Shown piece after piece: positions 25,567 through 34,035 of a stretch of 64,000 nt of DNA. The position numbers and the translations under genes were made by a program. Origin of the DNA: Rhodococcus rhodnii NBRC 100604 (GTDB lineage Bacteria; Actinomycetota; Actinomycetes; Mycobacteriales; Mycobacteriaceae); the NCBI RefSeq assembly GCF_001894925.1, contig NZ_BCXD01000024.1, positions 1 through 64,000 of the forward strand, written 5' to 3'. The notes beneath the pieces were generated by a model that was not told the origin of the DNA, searched no databases, and was given only the letters and a program-made list of their open reading frames with translations. Position 1 is the first letter of the stretch. Each line of letters opens with the position of its first letter.

Positions 25567-27834
25567 TCAGCCGTCGACGAGGCCGACCGACGTGATGCGA
25601 TGCAGGGTGAACCGGCGGATCCCGCCCGCGCCGGGATCGAGCGCTTCGAGCTGGCCGCCACCGACCGAGATCGGTTCGACGATGCGGTTCGACGCGACGC
25701 CCGCGGCGTCGACGTAGCCGATCGCGACCTTCGTCCGATCACGCGCGGCGCGGCCCAGCAGTGCGATCGTCGCGGCGCTGCCCGCGCGTGAGCCGTCCGT
25801 ACGCACCCCGCCGTGCGTGCTCGCCGACGCGGCGACGTCGCCGGCCCGCATCGTCCGGACTATCGCCTCGCGTTGTTCGCGCGACGCGGTGGCGGGGCGA
25901 GCCGCCCGGCGCGAGCGCTGGACGTGGACCCGCGACCCCCGCGGGCGGAGATCGACGAGCGTGCCCGACGAGTCCTCGCCGGCGGGGGAGAAGCCCGCGG
26001 CGCGCAGTTCGTCGAGCAACTCGCGCAACGGCGCTTGCGACACCGCGACGGTGGGCGCGATGCCGCGCAGCGCGAGCCGCTCCGCGACGGGACTCGCGAG
26101 CACCTCGCCGAGCAGCGCCGGATCGTCGCTGCGCACGAACGACGATGCGACCCCCGCCCGCAGCTGCCCGTGGCGTCGCGCGACGTCGTCGACGAGATAG
26201 TCGAGGCCCTGCGGCACGGGCGTCCGCGAATGCGTGTGGAACAGCGAGTGCAGTTCGGCGGCGCTCGTTCCGGCGTCGAGCGCGCGCCGGATCGTGTCCT
26301 CCGTGATCCGGTACATCGACGCCGCGCCCGCGGACTCGACGTCCGCGACGAGCGTGATCCGGTCGAGCAGATCGGGTGTCAGCGGTCCGGGAGCGAGCAC
26401 CGTGAGGTCGGCCTGCACGAGCACGTAGTCGATCGGCTCCGGCAGCGCACGCTCCATCGCCGTCTCGACGTCTCCGTCCGCGAGGAGCGCCCGTCCCGGG
26501 GTGGTGACGGCGCCGCGACCGACCAGACCGAGGACCCGTGCCTCGTCGAGCATCGCCTCGACGGCGGCGACGCGCAGCCTCGCGCCCCAGCGCGGCCGCA
26601 GCCACGCGAGGCGCCGCGCGACATCCGGCACCGGGACGGCCGTGCCCGGCGTTTCGTCGGCGAGCAGGGTGAGGACGGCACGTCGATCCTCGGGCGCGGA
26701 CTGAGCGCGGACCTCGAGCGAGAGCGCCGCGATCGGCTTGTCCGTCTGCGGATCCTTCGTTCCGATCACGCGGGGCTGGCGCGCCATGTCGAGCCACGCC
26801 GCCGCGAGCACCGACCAACGGTGCGCGGTCGAGGAGTTCGACCACGAGTCGGCGGCGGTGGTGGGAGCCCACATGTGCTCACCGGAATCCGGGCCGATCG
26901 GTGGATCGGGATCGCCCGACGCGATGAGTCCCGCGCTGTCGAGCAGCTCGACGAGCAGCGCGAGCCGCGGCTCGGCGATCCCCGTCGACTTCGCGAGCCG
27001 CTTGAGTTCGCGCACCCCGAGCCCGCCGGCGCGCAGCATCGGGGCGGGCGAGACACCGAGCGCCGCGAGGACGTCGTCGCAGTGGCGGACGAGTTCGAGC
27101 GCTTCGCCTGCGCCCGCGGCGTCGACGTCGCCGGTGGCCAGCGACGTCGTCGTGAGGGCGGGCGGGGTGGTCGCGGCAGGGTCGAACACGGCCTCGCCGC
27201 GCACGACCTGCCGGACGGGATGCGGCAGTTCCACCGTGTCGTCGTCGACGTGGCGGAGCAGGCTCGCCGCGAGCAGCTTCTGGACGGGACGATCGGGCGG
27301 CGTCCCCGGCGCGGCGTCGCGAGTGCGGCCCAGCGATCCGGAGCGGGCGAGGGTGTCCAGCAGTCGGCGTTCGTCGGGCGAGCACGCCGTGAGCAGCGAT
27401 GCGATCTCGCCCTCGCCGAGGTCGTGGGGCGCGTCGCGGCGGTCGATCCGCCACGGGAAGACGGCGAGGACCGACGGCACCACGCGGAGTGCGCTGTCGG
27501 TGCCCCACACGAGCGCGAGCGCGCGCAGTTCGCCGAGCAGAGCGTCGGTCGCCTTCTTGGTCAGGCGCCGGCCGATGCCGAGCTCGGTGCGCTTCACCGG
27601 TGCCGTGTCCGCGCCGGCCGTCGCGAGCAGTTCCAGGACGACGAAGTGCGCCGTGGAGAGTCCGTCGGCGACGCGCGCGACGGAACTGCGCTGTTCGGCG
27701 CGGGCCGCGAGCACGCCGACCGTCGCGGGCGGGGGGACGGCCAGGTCGGGACGACGCGCCAGCAGTTCGGCCAGCTCGTCGTCCGAACGCTGCGCGAGCC
27801 ACGCGCGCAGCGAGCCGGATTCGGTTTCGGTCAT
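25567..27834 (-). CDS. XPB-associated protein with Helicase_C_3 module and WYL-like C-terminus (Rv0862c-like)
   Basis: A 755-aa protein with no helicase ATPase motifs. The region around residues 450-600 resembles the XPB N-terminal module: both read YRIT, then an A-L spacing, then VPQ-L ... DD/DIVD-ARR/Y-G-L. Here the segments are MYRITEDTIRRALDAG and PVPQGLDYLVDDVARRHGQL. The N-terminus contains LRAWLAQRSDDELAELL, a helical repeat-like start. The last 60 residues (KVAIGYVDAAGVASNRIVEP) look like a WYL-type ligand domain. ATG 27834 has a GGAGAGG site. By synteny with Rv0861c/Rv0862c it is likely a DNA-repair partner of XPB. Confidence 0.75.
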   Translation of the reverse strand: MTETESGSLRAWLAQRSDDELAELLARRPDLAVPPPATVGVLAARAEQRSSVARVADGLSTAHFVVLELLATAGADTAPVKRTELGIGRRLTKKATDALLGELRALALVWGTDSALRVVPSVLAVFPWRIDRRDAPHDLGEGEIASLLTACSPDERRLLDTLARSGSLGRTRDAAPGTPPDRPVQKLLAASLLRHVDDDTVELPHPVRQVVRGEAVFDPAATTPPALTTTSLATGDVDAAGAGEALELVRHCDDVLAALGVSPAPMLRAGGLGVRELKRLAKSTGIAEPRLALLVELLDSAGLIASGDPDPPIGPDSGEHMWAPTTAADSWSNSSTAHRWSVLAAAWLDMARQPRVIGTKDPQTDKPIAALSLEVRAQSAPEDRRAVLTLLADETPGTAVPVPDVARRLAWLRPRWGARLRVAAVEAMLDEARVLGLVGRGAVTTPGRALLADGDVETAMERALPEPIDYVLVQADLTVLAPGPLTPDLLDRITLVADVESAGAASMYRITEDTIRRALDAGTSAAELHSLFHTHSRTPVPQGLDYLVDDVARRHGQLRAGVASSFVRSDDPALLGEVLASPVAERLALRGIAPTVAVSQAPLRELLDELRAAGFSPAGEDSSGTLVDLRPRGSRVHVQRSRRAARPATASREQREAIVRTMRAGDVAASASTHGGVRTDGSRAGSAATIALLGRAARDRTKVAIGYVDAAGVASNRIVEPISVGGGQLEALDPGAGGIRRFTLHRITSVGLVDG

Positions 27835-27970
27835 CGCCTCTCCACAGTAGGCAATCGGGTCGGGCGGCCTGCCGCGGGAGTGGGCCGCCGACCACGTTCC
27901 CGAGGCGTCCGGGTGTGGCGTCGGCATCCCTGCTCTGTACGACGGTCTGTAGTCCTGACAAAATGGGCGT

Positions 27971-28159
27971 GTGACTGACAACGCGAAGAACAACTACGTC
28001 GATCCGGGTTGGCCGGCCCTCGAGGACGGCGACCACGCAGTGACCGAGCTCGCCGCCACGCGATCGGGGCCGTTGTCGCCGTTCGGTGAGGACACCGAGT
28101 TCCCGGTTCCGGTCGAGAGCCTGCCCTACGCCCACCCGCACACGATCATCAACCGCTGA
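27971..28159 (+). CDS. Small conserved actinobacterial protein (62 aa, Rv0863-like)
   Basis: Acidic short protein with a strongly conserved-looking composition: YVDPGWPALEDGDHAV, an FGEDTEFPVPVESLPYAHPHTIINR tail (quoted as PVESLPYAHPHTIINR). It starts on GTG with no ribosome site; CAAAAT lies 6 nt upstream, so translation is probably leaderless. It is divergent from the XPB-associated gene, matching the gene order recalled around M. tuberculosis Rv0862c/Rv0863, and ends 21 nt before a strong terminator. Function unknown. Confidence 0.75.
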   Translation: MTDNAKNNYVDPGWPALEDGDHAVTELAATRSGPLSPFGEDTEFPVPVESLPYAHPHTIINR

Positions 28160-28180
28160 CCGAACACTCCCGAACGACGA

Positions 28181-28214
28181 CAAGGGGCCCGCGCCGAAAG
28201 GCGCGGGCCCCTTG
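28181..28214. terminator. Strong bidirectional terminator
   Basis: A perfect 15-bp stem (CAAGGGGCCCGCGCC, 28181-28195; complement 28200-28214) closes on GAAA. It lies between the convergent Rv0863-like and rpf genes and probably ends both. Confidence 0.85.
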
Positions 28215-28249
28215 TTGGTGATCGGGTGGCGGCGGGTGGCCGCCGGACC

Positions 28250-28864
28250 TCACTGCTGCGGCAGGAGGTGCAGGTTGTCGTGGATGAGGTCGACGATGCC
28301 GGGATCGACGTCGATGCCCTGCGCCTTGACGACGGCGAGCGCGTTGTCGAGGACGGCGGCGTAGTCGACGGTGCCCTCGGCGGTGGTGGGAACCTGTGCG
28401 AGAAGCTCGGCGGGCGCCTCGGGGACGACGGCCTCGGGAGCTGCGGGTGCGGTCTCGGCCGGTGCCGATTCGGCGGGCGCGTCACGCTGCGTGGGTGCGC
28501 TGCTCAGGCCGAGGCTCGACGAGCAGGACGGCCATGCGCCCCAGCCCTGGTTCTCGAGCACGCGTTCGGCGACGACGATCTGCTGCTCGCGGCTCGCGTT
28601 GTTCGCGCTCGCGGCGAACTCTCCGCCGCCGTGTGCGTTCCACGTGCTCGGCGAGAACTGCAGGCCGCCCTGGTAGCCGTTGCCGGTGTTGATGCCCCAG
28701 TTGCCGCCGGACTCGCACTGCGCGAGGCGGTCCCAGTCGGAATCGGGTGCTGCGCTCGCGGTGCCGGAGAACGCGGCTCCGGCGACACCCATGATCGCGC
28801 CGGTCACGGCGACCTTGGCGACGGTGCGGCCGGTGTTCGAGGGCTTGCGGTGACGTCCGCTCAT
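28250..28864 (-). CDS. rpfA: Resuscitation-promoting factor, secreted transglycosylase-like
   Basis: Secreted muralytic enzyme that cleaves peptidoglycan and promotes regrowth from dormancy. A signal peptide (residues 1-39, cleaved after ASAAP region) precedes the Rpf catalytic domain: [18 protein letters not shown] with catalytic Glu51, then [14 protein letters not shown] ~60-residue Pro/Ala/Glu-rich linker follows, and a short C-terminal helix ends [13 protein letters not shown] 28864 is used, with GGAGAGG upstream; 204 aa. It sits behind a c-di-AMP riboswitch and a CRP-type site. The gene matches the position of Rv0867c (rpfA), but the symbol is by position. Confidence 0.9.
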   Translation of the reverse strand: MSGRHRKPSNTGRTVAKVAVTGAIMGVAGAAFSGTASAAPDSDWDRLAQCESGGNWGINTGNGYQGGLQFSPSTWNAHGGGEFAASANNASREQQIVVAERVLENQGWGAWPSCSSSLGLSSAPTQRDAPAESAPAETAPAAPEAVVPEAPAELLAQVPTTAEGTVDYAAVLDNALAVVKAQGIDVDPGIVDLIHDNLHLLPQQ

Positions 28865-28881
28865 CGGTCGAGATCCTCTCC

Positions 28882-29116
28882 ACACGCGCCTGCGAGGTCA
28901 GCTGTCGGGTTCGAGCTGAGAGGCTGCTCGGCCTCACCTCTCCTGGCGGGAGAGGGTCTGGCTTCACCCCGAGGCCGGTGCGGGACCGGCCGGTGTCCTC
29001 CAAATCGCCGTGAGCGGCTGCTCGCGGCTTTCCGGGGACTGGTGGGTCCCCCGTCCTCGTCCCTGAACTGCGACGTTCGGGAATCCGTGACCCGCGGGAC
29101 GAGGTTTGGCGTGGCG
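28882..29116 (-). promoter_or_regulatory. c-di-AMP riboswitch (ydaO-yuaA class) in the rpf leader
   Basis: On the minus strand the leader contains the class landmarks in order: a P1-proximal segment near 29100, GACGGGGGACCCACC (around 29039-29053), GGGGTGAAGCC (around 28962-28972), and the 3' segment CGAACCCGACAGCTGACC around 28896-28913. The ends can close a stem (cacgcc near 29115 with ggcgcgtg near 28884). This class is known upstream of actinobacterial rpf genes, where c-di-AMP represses wall-lytic enzymes. It ends about 20 nt before the ribosome site. Read by eye; covariance search not run. Confidence 0.8.
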
Positions 29117-29150
29117 GGCCGGACTCGGTCGACGTTCTCGACCGAGACAG

Positions 29151-29179
29151 ACCGTAACCAACACCGGCCGCAGTGTCAC
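29151..29179 (-). promoter_or_regulatory. Predicted rpf promoter
   Basis: On the minus strand GTGACA (29179-29174) and TACGGT (29156-29151) are separated by exactly 17 nt. Transcription would start near 29144, giving a leader of about 280 nt that includes the whole riboswitch. Confidence 0.5.
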
Positions 29180-29306
29180 CATTCGATAACGCGCGCCGTG
29201 TGGGCGTCCTCGCGAGAACTCACGCGTGCAGGGCGGCTTCTGTGCAGGTAGCGGGCGGTGCATCGCGGCGATGCTCGACGTACACCGGCTCGTTACGACG
29301 CCGTGA

Positions 29307-29322
29307 TGTGAGCAACATCACA
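29307..29322. promoter_or_regulatory. CRP/GlxR-type cAMP-receptor binding site
   Basis: TGTGA-GCAACA-TCACA matches the palindromic TGTGA-N6-TCACA consensus exactly. It lies in the gap between the stop of yccF and the rpf leader, so rpf is the only plausible target. M. tuberculosis Crp is known to act on rpfA, and GlxR on corynebacterial rpf. The site is about 170 nt from the predicted start, further than usual. Confidence 0.6.
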
Positions 29323-29346
29323 GTAGGGCGTCGGGCCGACGGGAAT

Positions 29347-29748
29347 TCAGCGCGGTGCCCACGTCCCGCGGTCGGCGCCGATGGTCACGATCTCCTTGCC
29401 GAGCGGCATGAGCGAGACCGGGATCATCTTGAGGTTCGCGACGGCGAGCGGGATGCCGATGATCGTGATCGCCATCGCGACGGCACTGACGATGTGGCCG
29501 ATCGCGAGCCACACGCCCGCGAGGATCAGCCAGATCACGTTGCCGACGAGCGAGGCCACCCCGGAGGTCGGCTTGTCGACGACAGTCTTGCCGAACGGCC
29601 ACAGCGCGTACACGCCGATGCGGAACGCGGCGATCCCGAACGGGATCGTGACGATGAGGATGCACATCACGATGCCCGCGAGGAAGTATCCGAGCGCGAG
29701 CCACAGACCGCCGAAGATCAGCCAGATCACGTTCAGGATCAAGCGCAT
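29347..29748 (-). CDS. YccF-domain inner membrane protein (Rv0870c-like)
   Basis: A 133-aa protein built from two tandem YccF units. Each unit has a hydrophobic NVIWLIxxGxWLAxG segment (residues 6-20: NVIWLIFGGLWLALG; about residues 70-84: NVIWLILAGVWLAIG) followed by a second span and PFG or PLG turn. This doubled pattern is diagnostic. Four membrane spans are predicted. YccF function is unknown in general. It lies upstream of rpf on the same strand but 482 nt away, separated by rpf's own control region. Confidence 0.88.
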   Translation of the reverse strand: MRLILNVIWLIFGGLWLALGYFLAGIVMCILIVTIPFGIAAFRIGVYALWPFGKTVVDKPTSGVASLVGNVIWLILAGVWLAIGHIVSAVAMAITIIGIPLAVANLKMIPVSLMPLGKEIVTIGADRGTWAPR

Positions 29749-29795
29749 GGGCGGTCTCCGTTTCGTCGTGGTGGGCGGAGCTCAGGATCTCGGGC

Positions 29796-29850
29796 GAGCG
29801 GAGCTCGGCTTCATGTGAGCGGAGCTCGGTTTCATGTGAGCGGAGCTCAG
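29796..29850. repeat. 21-bp tandem repeat, about 2.6 copies
   Basis: GAGCGGAGCTCGGCTTCATGT (29796-29816) is followed by a second copy differing at one base (29817-29837) and a partial third. It lies between the yccF start and the stop of the next minus-strand gene, which it just overlaps. No function seen. Confidence 0.6.
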
Positions 29851-30086
29851 CGGCTCCGACGTCCCGACCGTAGCGCGTAGACGATCGCGAGCAGGAAACC
29901 GAGCGGGCACGCGAGCGAGACGACGTAGAGGGGCAGCCCCGGCGACGAATCGCTCATGGCGCCGACGACGAAGATCGCCACGATCGCGGCGACTCCGACG
30001 GCGAACAGCGTCACGGCCGTGTAGAACAGCGCCCTGCCCTTACCGGTGCCCTTGCCGGTGTCTCCGTCGGTGCCCTTGTCGATCAC
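29847..30086 (-). CDS. Small two-span membrane protein (79 aa)
   Basis: A Gly/Asp/Lys-rich N-terminus (DKGTDGDTGKGTGKG) is followed by two hydrophobic helices (about residues 20-43 and 50-70) and a basic tail SGRRSR. GTG 30086 is selected because TACCCT lies 6 nt upstream and the longer reading is shadow sequence. Membership of a named family is not recognised. It sits between cspB (divergent) and yccF on the same strand as the latter, and might share its transcript through the tandem-repeat spacer. Confidence 0.6.
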   Translation of the reverse strand: MIDKGTDGDTGKGTGKGRALFYTAVTLFAVGVAAIVAIFVVGAMSDSSPGLPLYVVSLACPLGFLLAIVYALRSGRRSR

Positions 30087-30269
30087 ACCCCAAGGGTATG
30101 TCACCGCTCGTGGGCTCCCGTGGCCGCACATATCTCGCGTGACCGGTGCGACGGCAGCGGCTAGACTCGGGTCATCGCGTCCTGCGCCGCAGCGGGGCGC
30201 GTTGTCGTATGTGTACGCATGTCGTGCTCGCGCTGCGGAGCGAGCCGTCCCCGAGAGCAGGAGATCGCG

Positions 30270-30689
30270 GTGCCGACCGGCAAGGTGAAGTGGTACGACG
30301 TCGAGAAGGGCTTCGGGTTTCTGTCCCAGGAGTCGGGTGAGGACGTCTACGTCCGCGCCTCCGCCCTGCCCGAGGGCACTTCGGCGCTCAAGCCCGGTCA
30401 GCGCGTCGAGTTCGGGATGGCCGCGGGCCGTCGCGGCCCGCAGGCACTGAGCGTCCAGGTGCTCGATCCTTCTCCCTCCGTGCGCAAGAACGTCGCGCGC
30501 AAGGAGAAGGAGCAGGCGGCCGCGAACCGGCGCACGCCCGACGAGCTGCACGGCATGGTCGAGGACATGATCACGCTGCTCGAGGGCCGCGTCCAGCCGG
30601 ATCTGCGTGCGGGCAAGTACCCCGACCGCAAGACTGCCCAGCGCATTTCCGAGGTAGTCCGGGCCGTCGCGCGCGAACTCGACCGCTGA
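30270..30689 (+). CDS. cspB: Cold-shock protein with extended C-terminus (CspB, Rv0871-like)
   Basis: Single-stranded nucleic acid chaperone. Residues 1-67 are the cold-shock domain: [16 protein letters not shown] (RNP1-like) and [10 protein letters not shown] (RNP2 region, with Tyr-Val-Arg replacing the usual Phe-Val-His). A ~70-residue helical C-terminal extension follows ([11 protein letters not shown]..., ending [10 protein letters not shown]), which typical 67-aa CspA proteins lack but Rv0871-type proteins have. GTG 30270 is chosen for the AGGAG site just upstream. Total 139 aa. It stands alone, divergent from the small membrane protein gene. Confidence 0.87.
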   Translation: MPTGKVKWYDVEKGFGFLSQESGEDVYVRASALPEGTSALKPGQRVEFGMAAGRRGPQALSVQVLDPSPSVRKNVARKEKEQAAANRRTPDELHGMVEDMITLLEGRVQPDLRAGKYPDRKTAQRISEVVRAVARELDR

Positions 30690-30722
30690 CGCTCCCGCGT
30701 CGGCGGGCCGAGCCGCGCCGCG

Positions 30723-31238
30723 TCACTGGTCTGTTGCGACGTCACTGGCGGTCGCGACGCTCCACACCGCGCGCGCCTGCGGATTCTCGTTCTCGTCGAT
30801 GACGGCGGACGGCAGCCGGATCTCGACGCCGATGAGCGGGAACTCCTCCGACGACGGCACCGTCACGGCAGCGGCCTCACCCGCGGCGTACGAACTCGGC
30901 GCGGCGATACCCGTGCCGTCGGGAGCCATGTACGCGGCGATGAGCAGCCACGGTGCGTCCGAGATCTCGCTCGGCAGCGACAGCTGCAGCGGCATCCCCG
31001 GGGGCACGTCGAGGAAGGTGCTCTCCTCGTCGCCGACGCACTCGTCGAGGTAGATCCCGCAGTAGACGTACGGTGCGACCTCGCTCGTCGTGCCGTGCGT
31101 GTAGGCGGTGATCCGCGCGGGCTCGGAATCGGAACCGCGAATCAGCACGACCATCACCGTGGTGAAGGCGATGAGCACGACGACGAGCGCCACGGCGATC
31201 AAGGTCAGTGTGCGTTTGGCCGAGGCCTGAAGGTTCAC
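30723..31238 (-). CDS. DUF2771-like membrane-anchored protein (Rv0875c position)
   Basis: A 171-aa protein with an N-terminal transmembrane anchor (TLIAVALVVVLIAFTTVMVVL, given here as VALVVVLIAFTTVMVVL) and an extracytoplasmic beta-rich domain with two cysteines (YVYCGIYLDEC) that may be paired. Layout and position beside the MFS gene match DUF2771 proteins of mycobacteria and rhodococci; that identification is from memory. ATG 31238 follows GGACGACC, a weak ribosome site. It is 39 nt downstream of the MFS gene on the same strand, so the two may be co-transcribed. Function unknown. Confidence 0.7.
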   Translation of the reverse strand: MNLQASAKRTLTLIAVALVVVLIAFTTVMVVLIRGSDSEPARITAYTHGTTSEVAPYVYCGIYLDECVGDEESTFLDVPPGMPLQLSLPSEISDAPWLLIAAYMAPDGTGIAAPSSYAAGEAAAVTVPSSEEFPLIGVEIRLPSAVIDENENPQARAVWSVATASDVATDQ

Positions 31239-31277
31239 GGTCGTCCGTCCTGTCTCGTCTCGATCCCGGGGGCCGGG

Positions 31278-32981
31278 CTAGTGGTGTGCGCCCGTGCCGC
31301 GAGCAGGCGGCCGGTCGGTGGCACGATCCCGTGTCGCGCGATCGGGCCGCTTGCCGCCGAGACCCGGAAGCAGGCTGCCTCCACGGTAGGACACGAGGGT
31401 TTGCGCGAAGCCGAGAGCCAGGAACACGGTGACGACGGTGAACCCGATCCACAGGTCGGTGGGCAGCAGAACGCCGAGGGCGCCGCCGAGCACCCAGCTC
31501 AGCTGCAGCACGGTCTCGGAGCGGCCGAACGCCGACGCGACGGATTCCTCGGGCAGGTCGCTCTGGATCGAGGCGTCGAGCGAGACCTTCGCGAGCGCAC
31601 TGCCGCCCGCGGCGACGAGGGACGCGACGGCGACGGCGAGCATGTTGTCGGTCAGGGCCACCAGGACGGCGACGATCAGGACGGCAGCGGCACAGCGCAC
31701 GACGATGACCGCAGGCCGGCCGAGACTGAGCCGCGCGCCGGTCGCGTTGCCCGCGAAGTTGCCGACACCCGCCGCGGCCCCGACGAGCGCGAGGCTCGCG
31801 GCCTGCACGAGCGGCGACTGGTCGATGTTCGATTTCGCGACGAAGGCCGTGTACAGCGTCAGGAAGCCGGTGAGAATCCTGATCGTGCCGTTGCCCCACA
31901 GCCCGACGATGACGGCGCGGCCGAGCGGTTGCCGCTTGCGTCCGCTCCCGGCGCGGCCGCCCTCCGGCTCGATGACCTCGGTGCGGGCGTCGTCGCCGTG
32001 ATAGGTCAGCGTCGCGGGGACCTCGCCCTCGGTGACCTCGACCCACGACGGGATCCGCATGCAGAGCACGATGCCCAGGATCGTGATGACGGCGGCGAAC
32101 CACAGCGCGCCCGAGGACCCGAGCAGTGCCGCGAGCGCGGCCGCGGTGCCGCCCGCGACGATCGTGCCGCCGACCAGGCCGAACACCGTCAGCCGGGAGT
32201 TGACTCGGACGAGGTCGATCTCGGGTGGCAGCACGCGCGGCGTGACGGCACTCTTGAGCACCGAGAACGATTTCGACATCACGAGCATGCCGAGCGCGGC
32301 CGGATACAGAATCCACGTGTCGAACTCGAACACGAGCACGACGAGCAGCACGGTGCGGACCGCGAACGACGACGCGAGCGCGATGCGGCGACCGTGCTGC
32401 AGGCGGTCGAGTGCCGGGCCGATGAGCGGCGCGATGACGGCGAACGGCGCGAGCGTGATGACGAGGTACAGCGCGACCTTCGTCTTGTCCTCCCCGGTCG
32501 CCGCCGAGAAGAACAGCGTGTTGGCGAGAGCGACGGCGAGCGCGGCGTCGGTCGCGAAGTTCGCCATCACGGCGTAGGTCAGCGCGGTGAGGCCGGACTT
32601 GTCGGCGCCGTCGGCCTTCGCCGCGCGCTGGAAGGTCGCGATCCCCTTGCCGGTGAGCTCGCGGCTGCGCATCGCGGCGACACGCGTCACCGTCAGTTTG
32701 CGAGGCACCGGTGGTGCCTTGGGATCCCGTCGCGCCGACGTGTCGCGGTCCGTGCCCTCGTCGCCGCGGCCACCGGCCTGGTGGCTGCGGCCGGCGGCGT
32801 CGTCGTCGGCAGGGGGATGCAGCGGGGGGAGCGGCTCACGTCGCGAGAAGCGGCGGGTGGGCGGCGGATAGTGGTCGAAACCGGGATGCCGGTTCCCGTC
32901 AGGTGTGTCGCCGTGCGAGGGTCGCGGCGACTCGCCCTCGGGACGGTCCCCGGGGGTGTCGGAATCGCGCGGTGCGGTCAC
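31278..32981 (-). CDS. MFS transporter with long polar N-terminus (Rv0876c-like)
   Basis: A 567-aa membrane protein. The first ~100 residues are charged and proline/histidine-rich (DTPGDRPEGESPRPSHGD), then about 12 transmembrane helices and a polar C-terminal tail. The MFS motif A-type loop reads GPALDRLQHGRRIAL. Rv0876c-type proteins share the long N-terminus and the neighbouring DUF2771 gene. It starts on GTG. Essentiality or cell-wall export roles have been suggested for the mycobacterial protein, but substrate is unknown. Confidence 0.85.
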   Translation of the reverse strand: MTAPRDSDTPGDRPEGESPRPSHGDTPDGNRHPGFDHYPPPTRRFSRREPLPPLHPPADDDAAGRSHQAGGRGDEGTDRDTSARRDPKAPPVPRKLTVTRVAAMRSRELTGKGIATFQRAAKADGADKSGLTALTYAVMANFATDAALAVALANTLFFSAATGEDKTKVALYLVITLAPFAVIAPLIGPALDRLQHGRRIALASSFAVRTVLLVVLVFEFDTWILYPAALGMLVMSKSFSVLKSAVTPRVLPPEIDLVRVNSRLTVFGLVGGTIVAGGTAAALAALLGSSGALWFAAVITILGIVLCMRIPSWVEVTEGEVPATLTYHGDDARTEVIEPEGGRAGSGRKRQPLGRAVIVGLWGNGTIRILTGFLTLYTAFVAKSNIDQSPLVQAASLALVGAAAGVGNFAGNATGARLSLGRPAVIVVRCAAAVLIVAVLVALTDNMLAVAVASLVAAGGSALAKVSLDASIQSDLPEESVASAFGRSETVLQLSWVLGGALGVLLPTDLWIGFTVVTVFLALGFAQTLVSYRGGSLLPGLGGKRPDRATRDRATDRPPARGTGAHH

Positions 32982-33061
32982 GTCGTCAATTCTGGCCTAG
33001 TCCTCGCGCTCGTGTGCGCGCGGAGGCCGCCCGCGTCGCGGCGAGTCCGGTGAGCGGGTCG

Positions 33062-33910
33062 TCACGAGACGAATCTCACCTCGAACAGGGTCGGCCAGTT
33101 CTTGCCGGTGACGAGGAAACGGTCGGTGCCCTCGATCGCCGCGATGCCGTTGAGGACGTCGGCGGGCGGTGCGTCCTGCGGCTGCGGCCCGAGCGCGGCG
33201 CGCAGCGACGACGCGTCGATCGTCTCGGTCACCGTGCCGTCGCCGGGGTCGATGCGCACGATCGTGTCCGACTGCCACACGTTCGCGTACACGCCGTCGG
33301 GGGTGCATTCGAGTTCGTTGAGCATCGTGACCTCGGTGCCGTCGGCGTCGCGGACGTCGACGGTGCGGGTCGGCGCGAACGACTCGCCGTCGCGGAAGGT
33401 CAGCGTCGCCGTGCCGTCGCTCGTGACGAACTCGCTCGCACCTGCCTCGTCGCCGAGACCGGACCGCTCGAGCGCGCACACGCCCCAGCCCTCGGTCTCG
33501 ATCGGGACGCGCCGCCGCTCGTCGAGCGTCGCGGGATCGCGTTCGATCGCGAGACCGTTGCGCCAGGTCAGCTGCCACAGCGCGTCGTCGGTGACGGTGA
33601 TGCCCTCGCCGAACAGCGGTGGCTCGAGGTAGGCGTGTGCCCGCACCTCGCCGGAGTCGAGATCGGTCGCGCGCACCCACGACTGCCCGACGAGCCCCGT
33701 GCCCTCGTAGAGCGCGCCGTCGTGGATCTCGAGGCCCTGCGTGAAGGCCTGCCGGTCGTGGGGATGCTCTGCGACGACCTCGACCCGCGAGTGCACCGCG
33801 GCGGGCGTGGGGGGTGCGTCGGTCGCGGCGTCCGAGCTGCACCCGGCGACGGTCACCGCGGCGAGGGTGGCGGCGACGACGCGCAGCGGCCGCCCGAGAG
33901 TCGATCGCAT
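33062..33910 (-). CDS. Glutaminyl-peptide cyclotransferase-like lipoprotein
   Basis: Exported beta-propeller protein of the plant-type glutaminyl cyclase family (Glu_cyclase_2), which forms N-terminal pyroglutamate. ATG 33910 gives a lipoprotein signal with lipobox VAGC (Cys24). The domain shows the family stretches HPHDRQAFTQGLEI, LYEGTGLVGQSWVR, FGEGITV, LWQLTWRNG, and the C-terminal VLNGIAAIEGTDRFLVTGKNWP. Total 282 aa. It lies 80 nt upstream of the MFS gene on the same strand. Activity is inferred from family; the physiological substrate proteins are not known. Confidence 0.85.
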   Translation of the reverse strand: MRSTLGRPLRVVAATLAAVTVAGCSSDAATDAPPTPAAVHSRVEVVAEHPHDRQAFTQGLEIHDGALYEGTGLVGQSWVRATDLDSGEVRAHAYLEPPLFGEGITVTDDALWQLTWRNGLAIERDPATLDERRRVPIETEGWGVCALERSGLGDEAGASEFVTSDGTATLTFRDGESFAPTRTVDVRDADGTEVTMLNELECTPDGVYANVWQSDTIVRIDPGDGTVTETIDASSLRAALGPQPQDAPPADVLNGIAAIEGTDRFLVTGKNWPTLFEVRFVS

Positions 33911-34035
33911 GTCGTGGGTCTCCTCGTGTCCGGAAACGCGGTTCACTCAGAGATACACGAGTGTCGACTAAGGTGAGAACGATCACAGGGATGTGGCCGG
34001 ACGCTGCGAAGGACGAGTCCGGGAAAGGCGAGGCG

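Noticed and set aside
27890-27960. Possible tRNA or small RNA near 27890-27960
   Set aside because: No cloverleaf or CCA-compatible acceptor stem could be drawn; it is the promoter region between divergent genes.
32997-33065. 22-codon GTG-started frame overlapping the end of the glutaminyl-cyclase gene (GTGA)
   Set aside because: Arg/Pro-rich, short and without hydrophobic or conserved features; likely chance overlap.
33814-34035. Long N-terminal extension of the MpaB-family protein
   Set aside because: Arg-rich shadow of the divergent lipoprotein gene; ATG 34036 has a ribosome site and family-like start.
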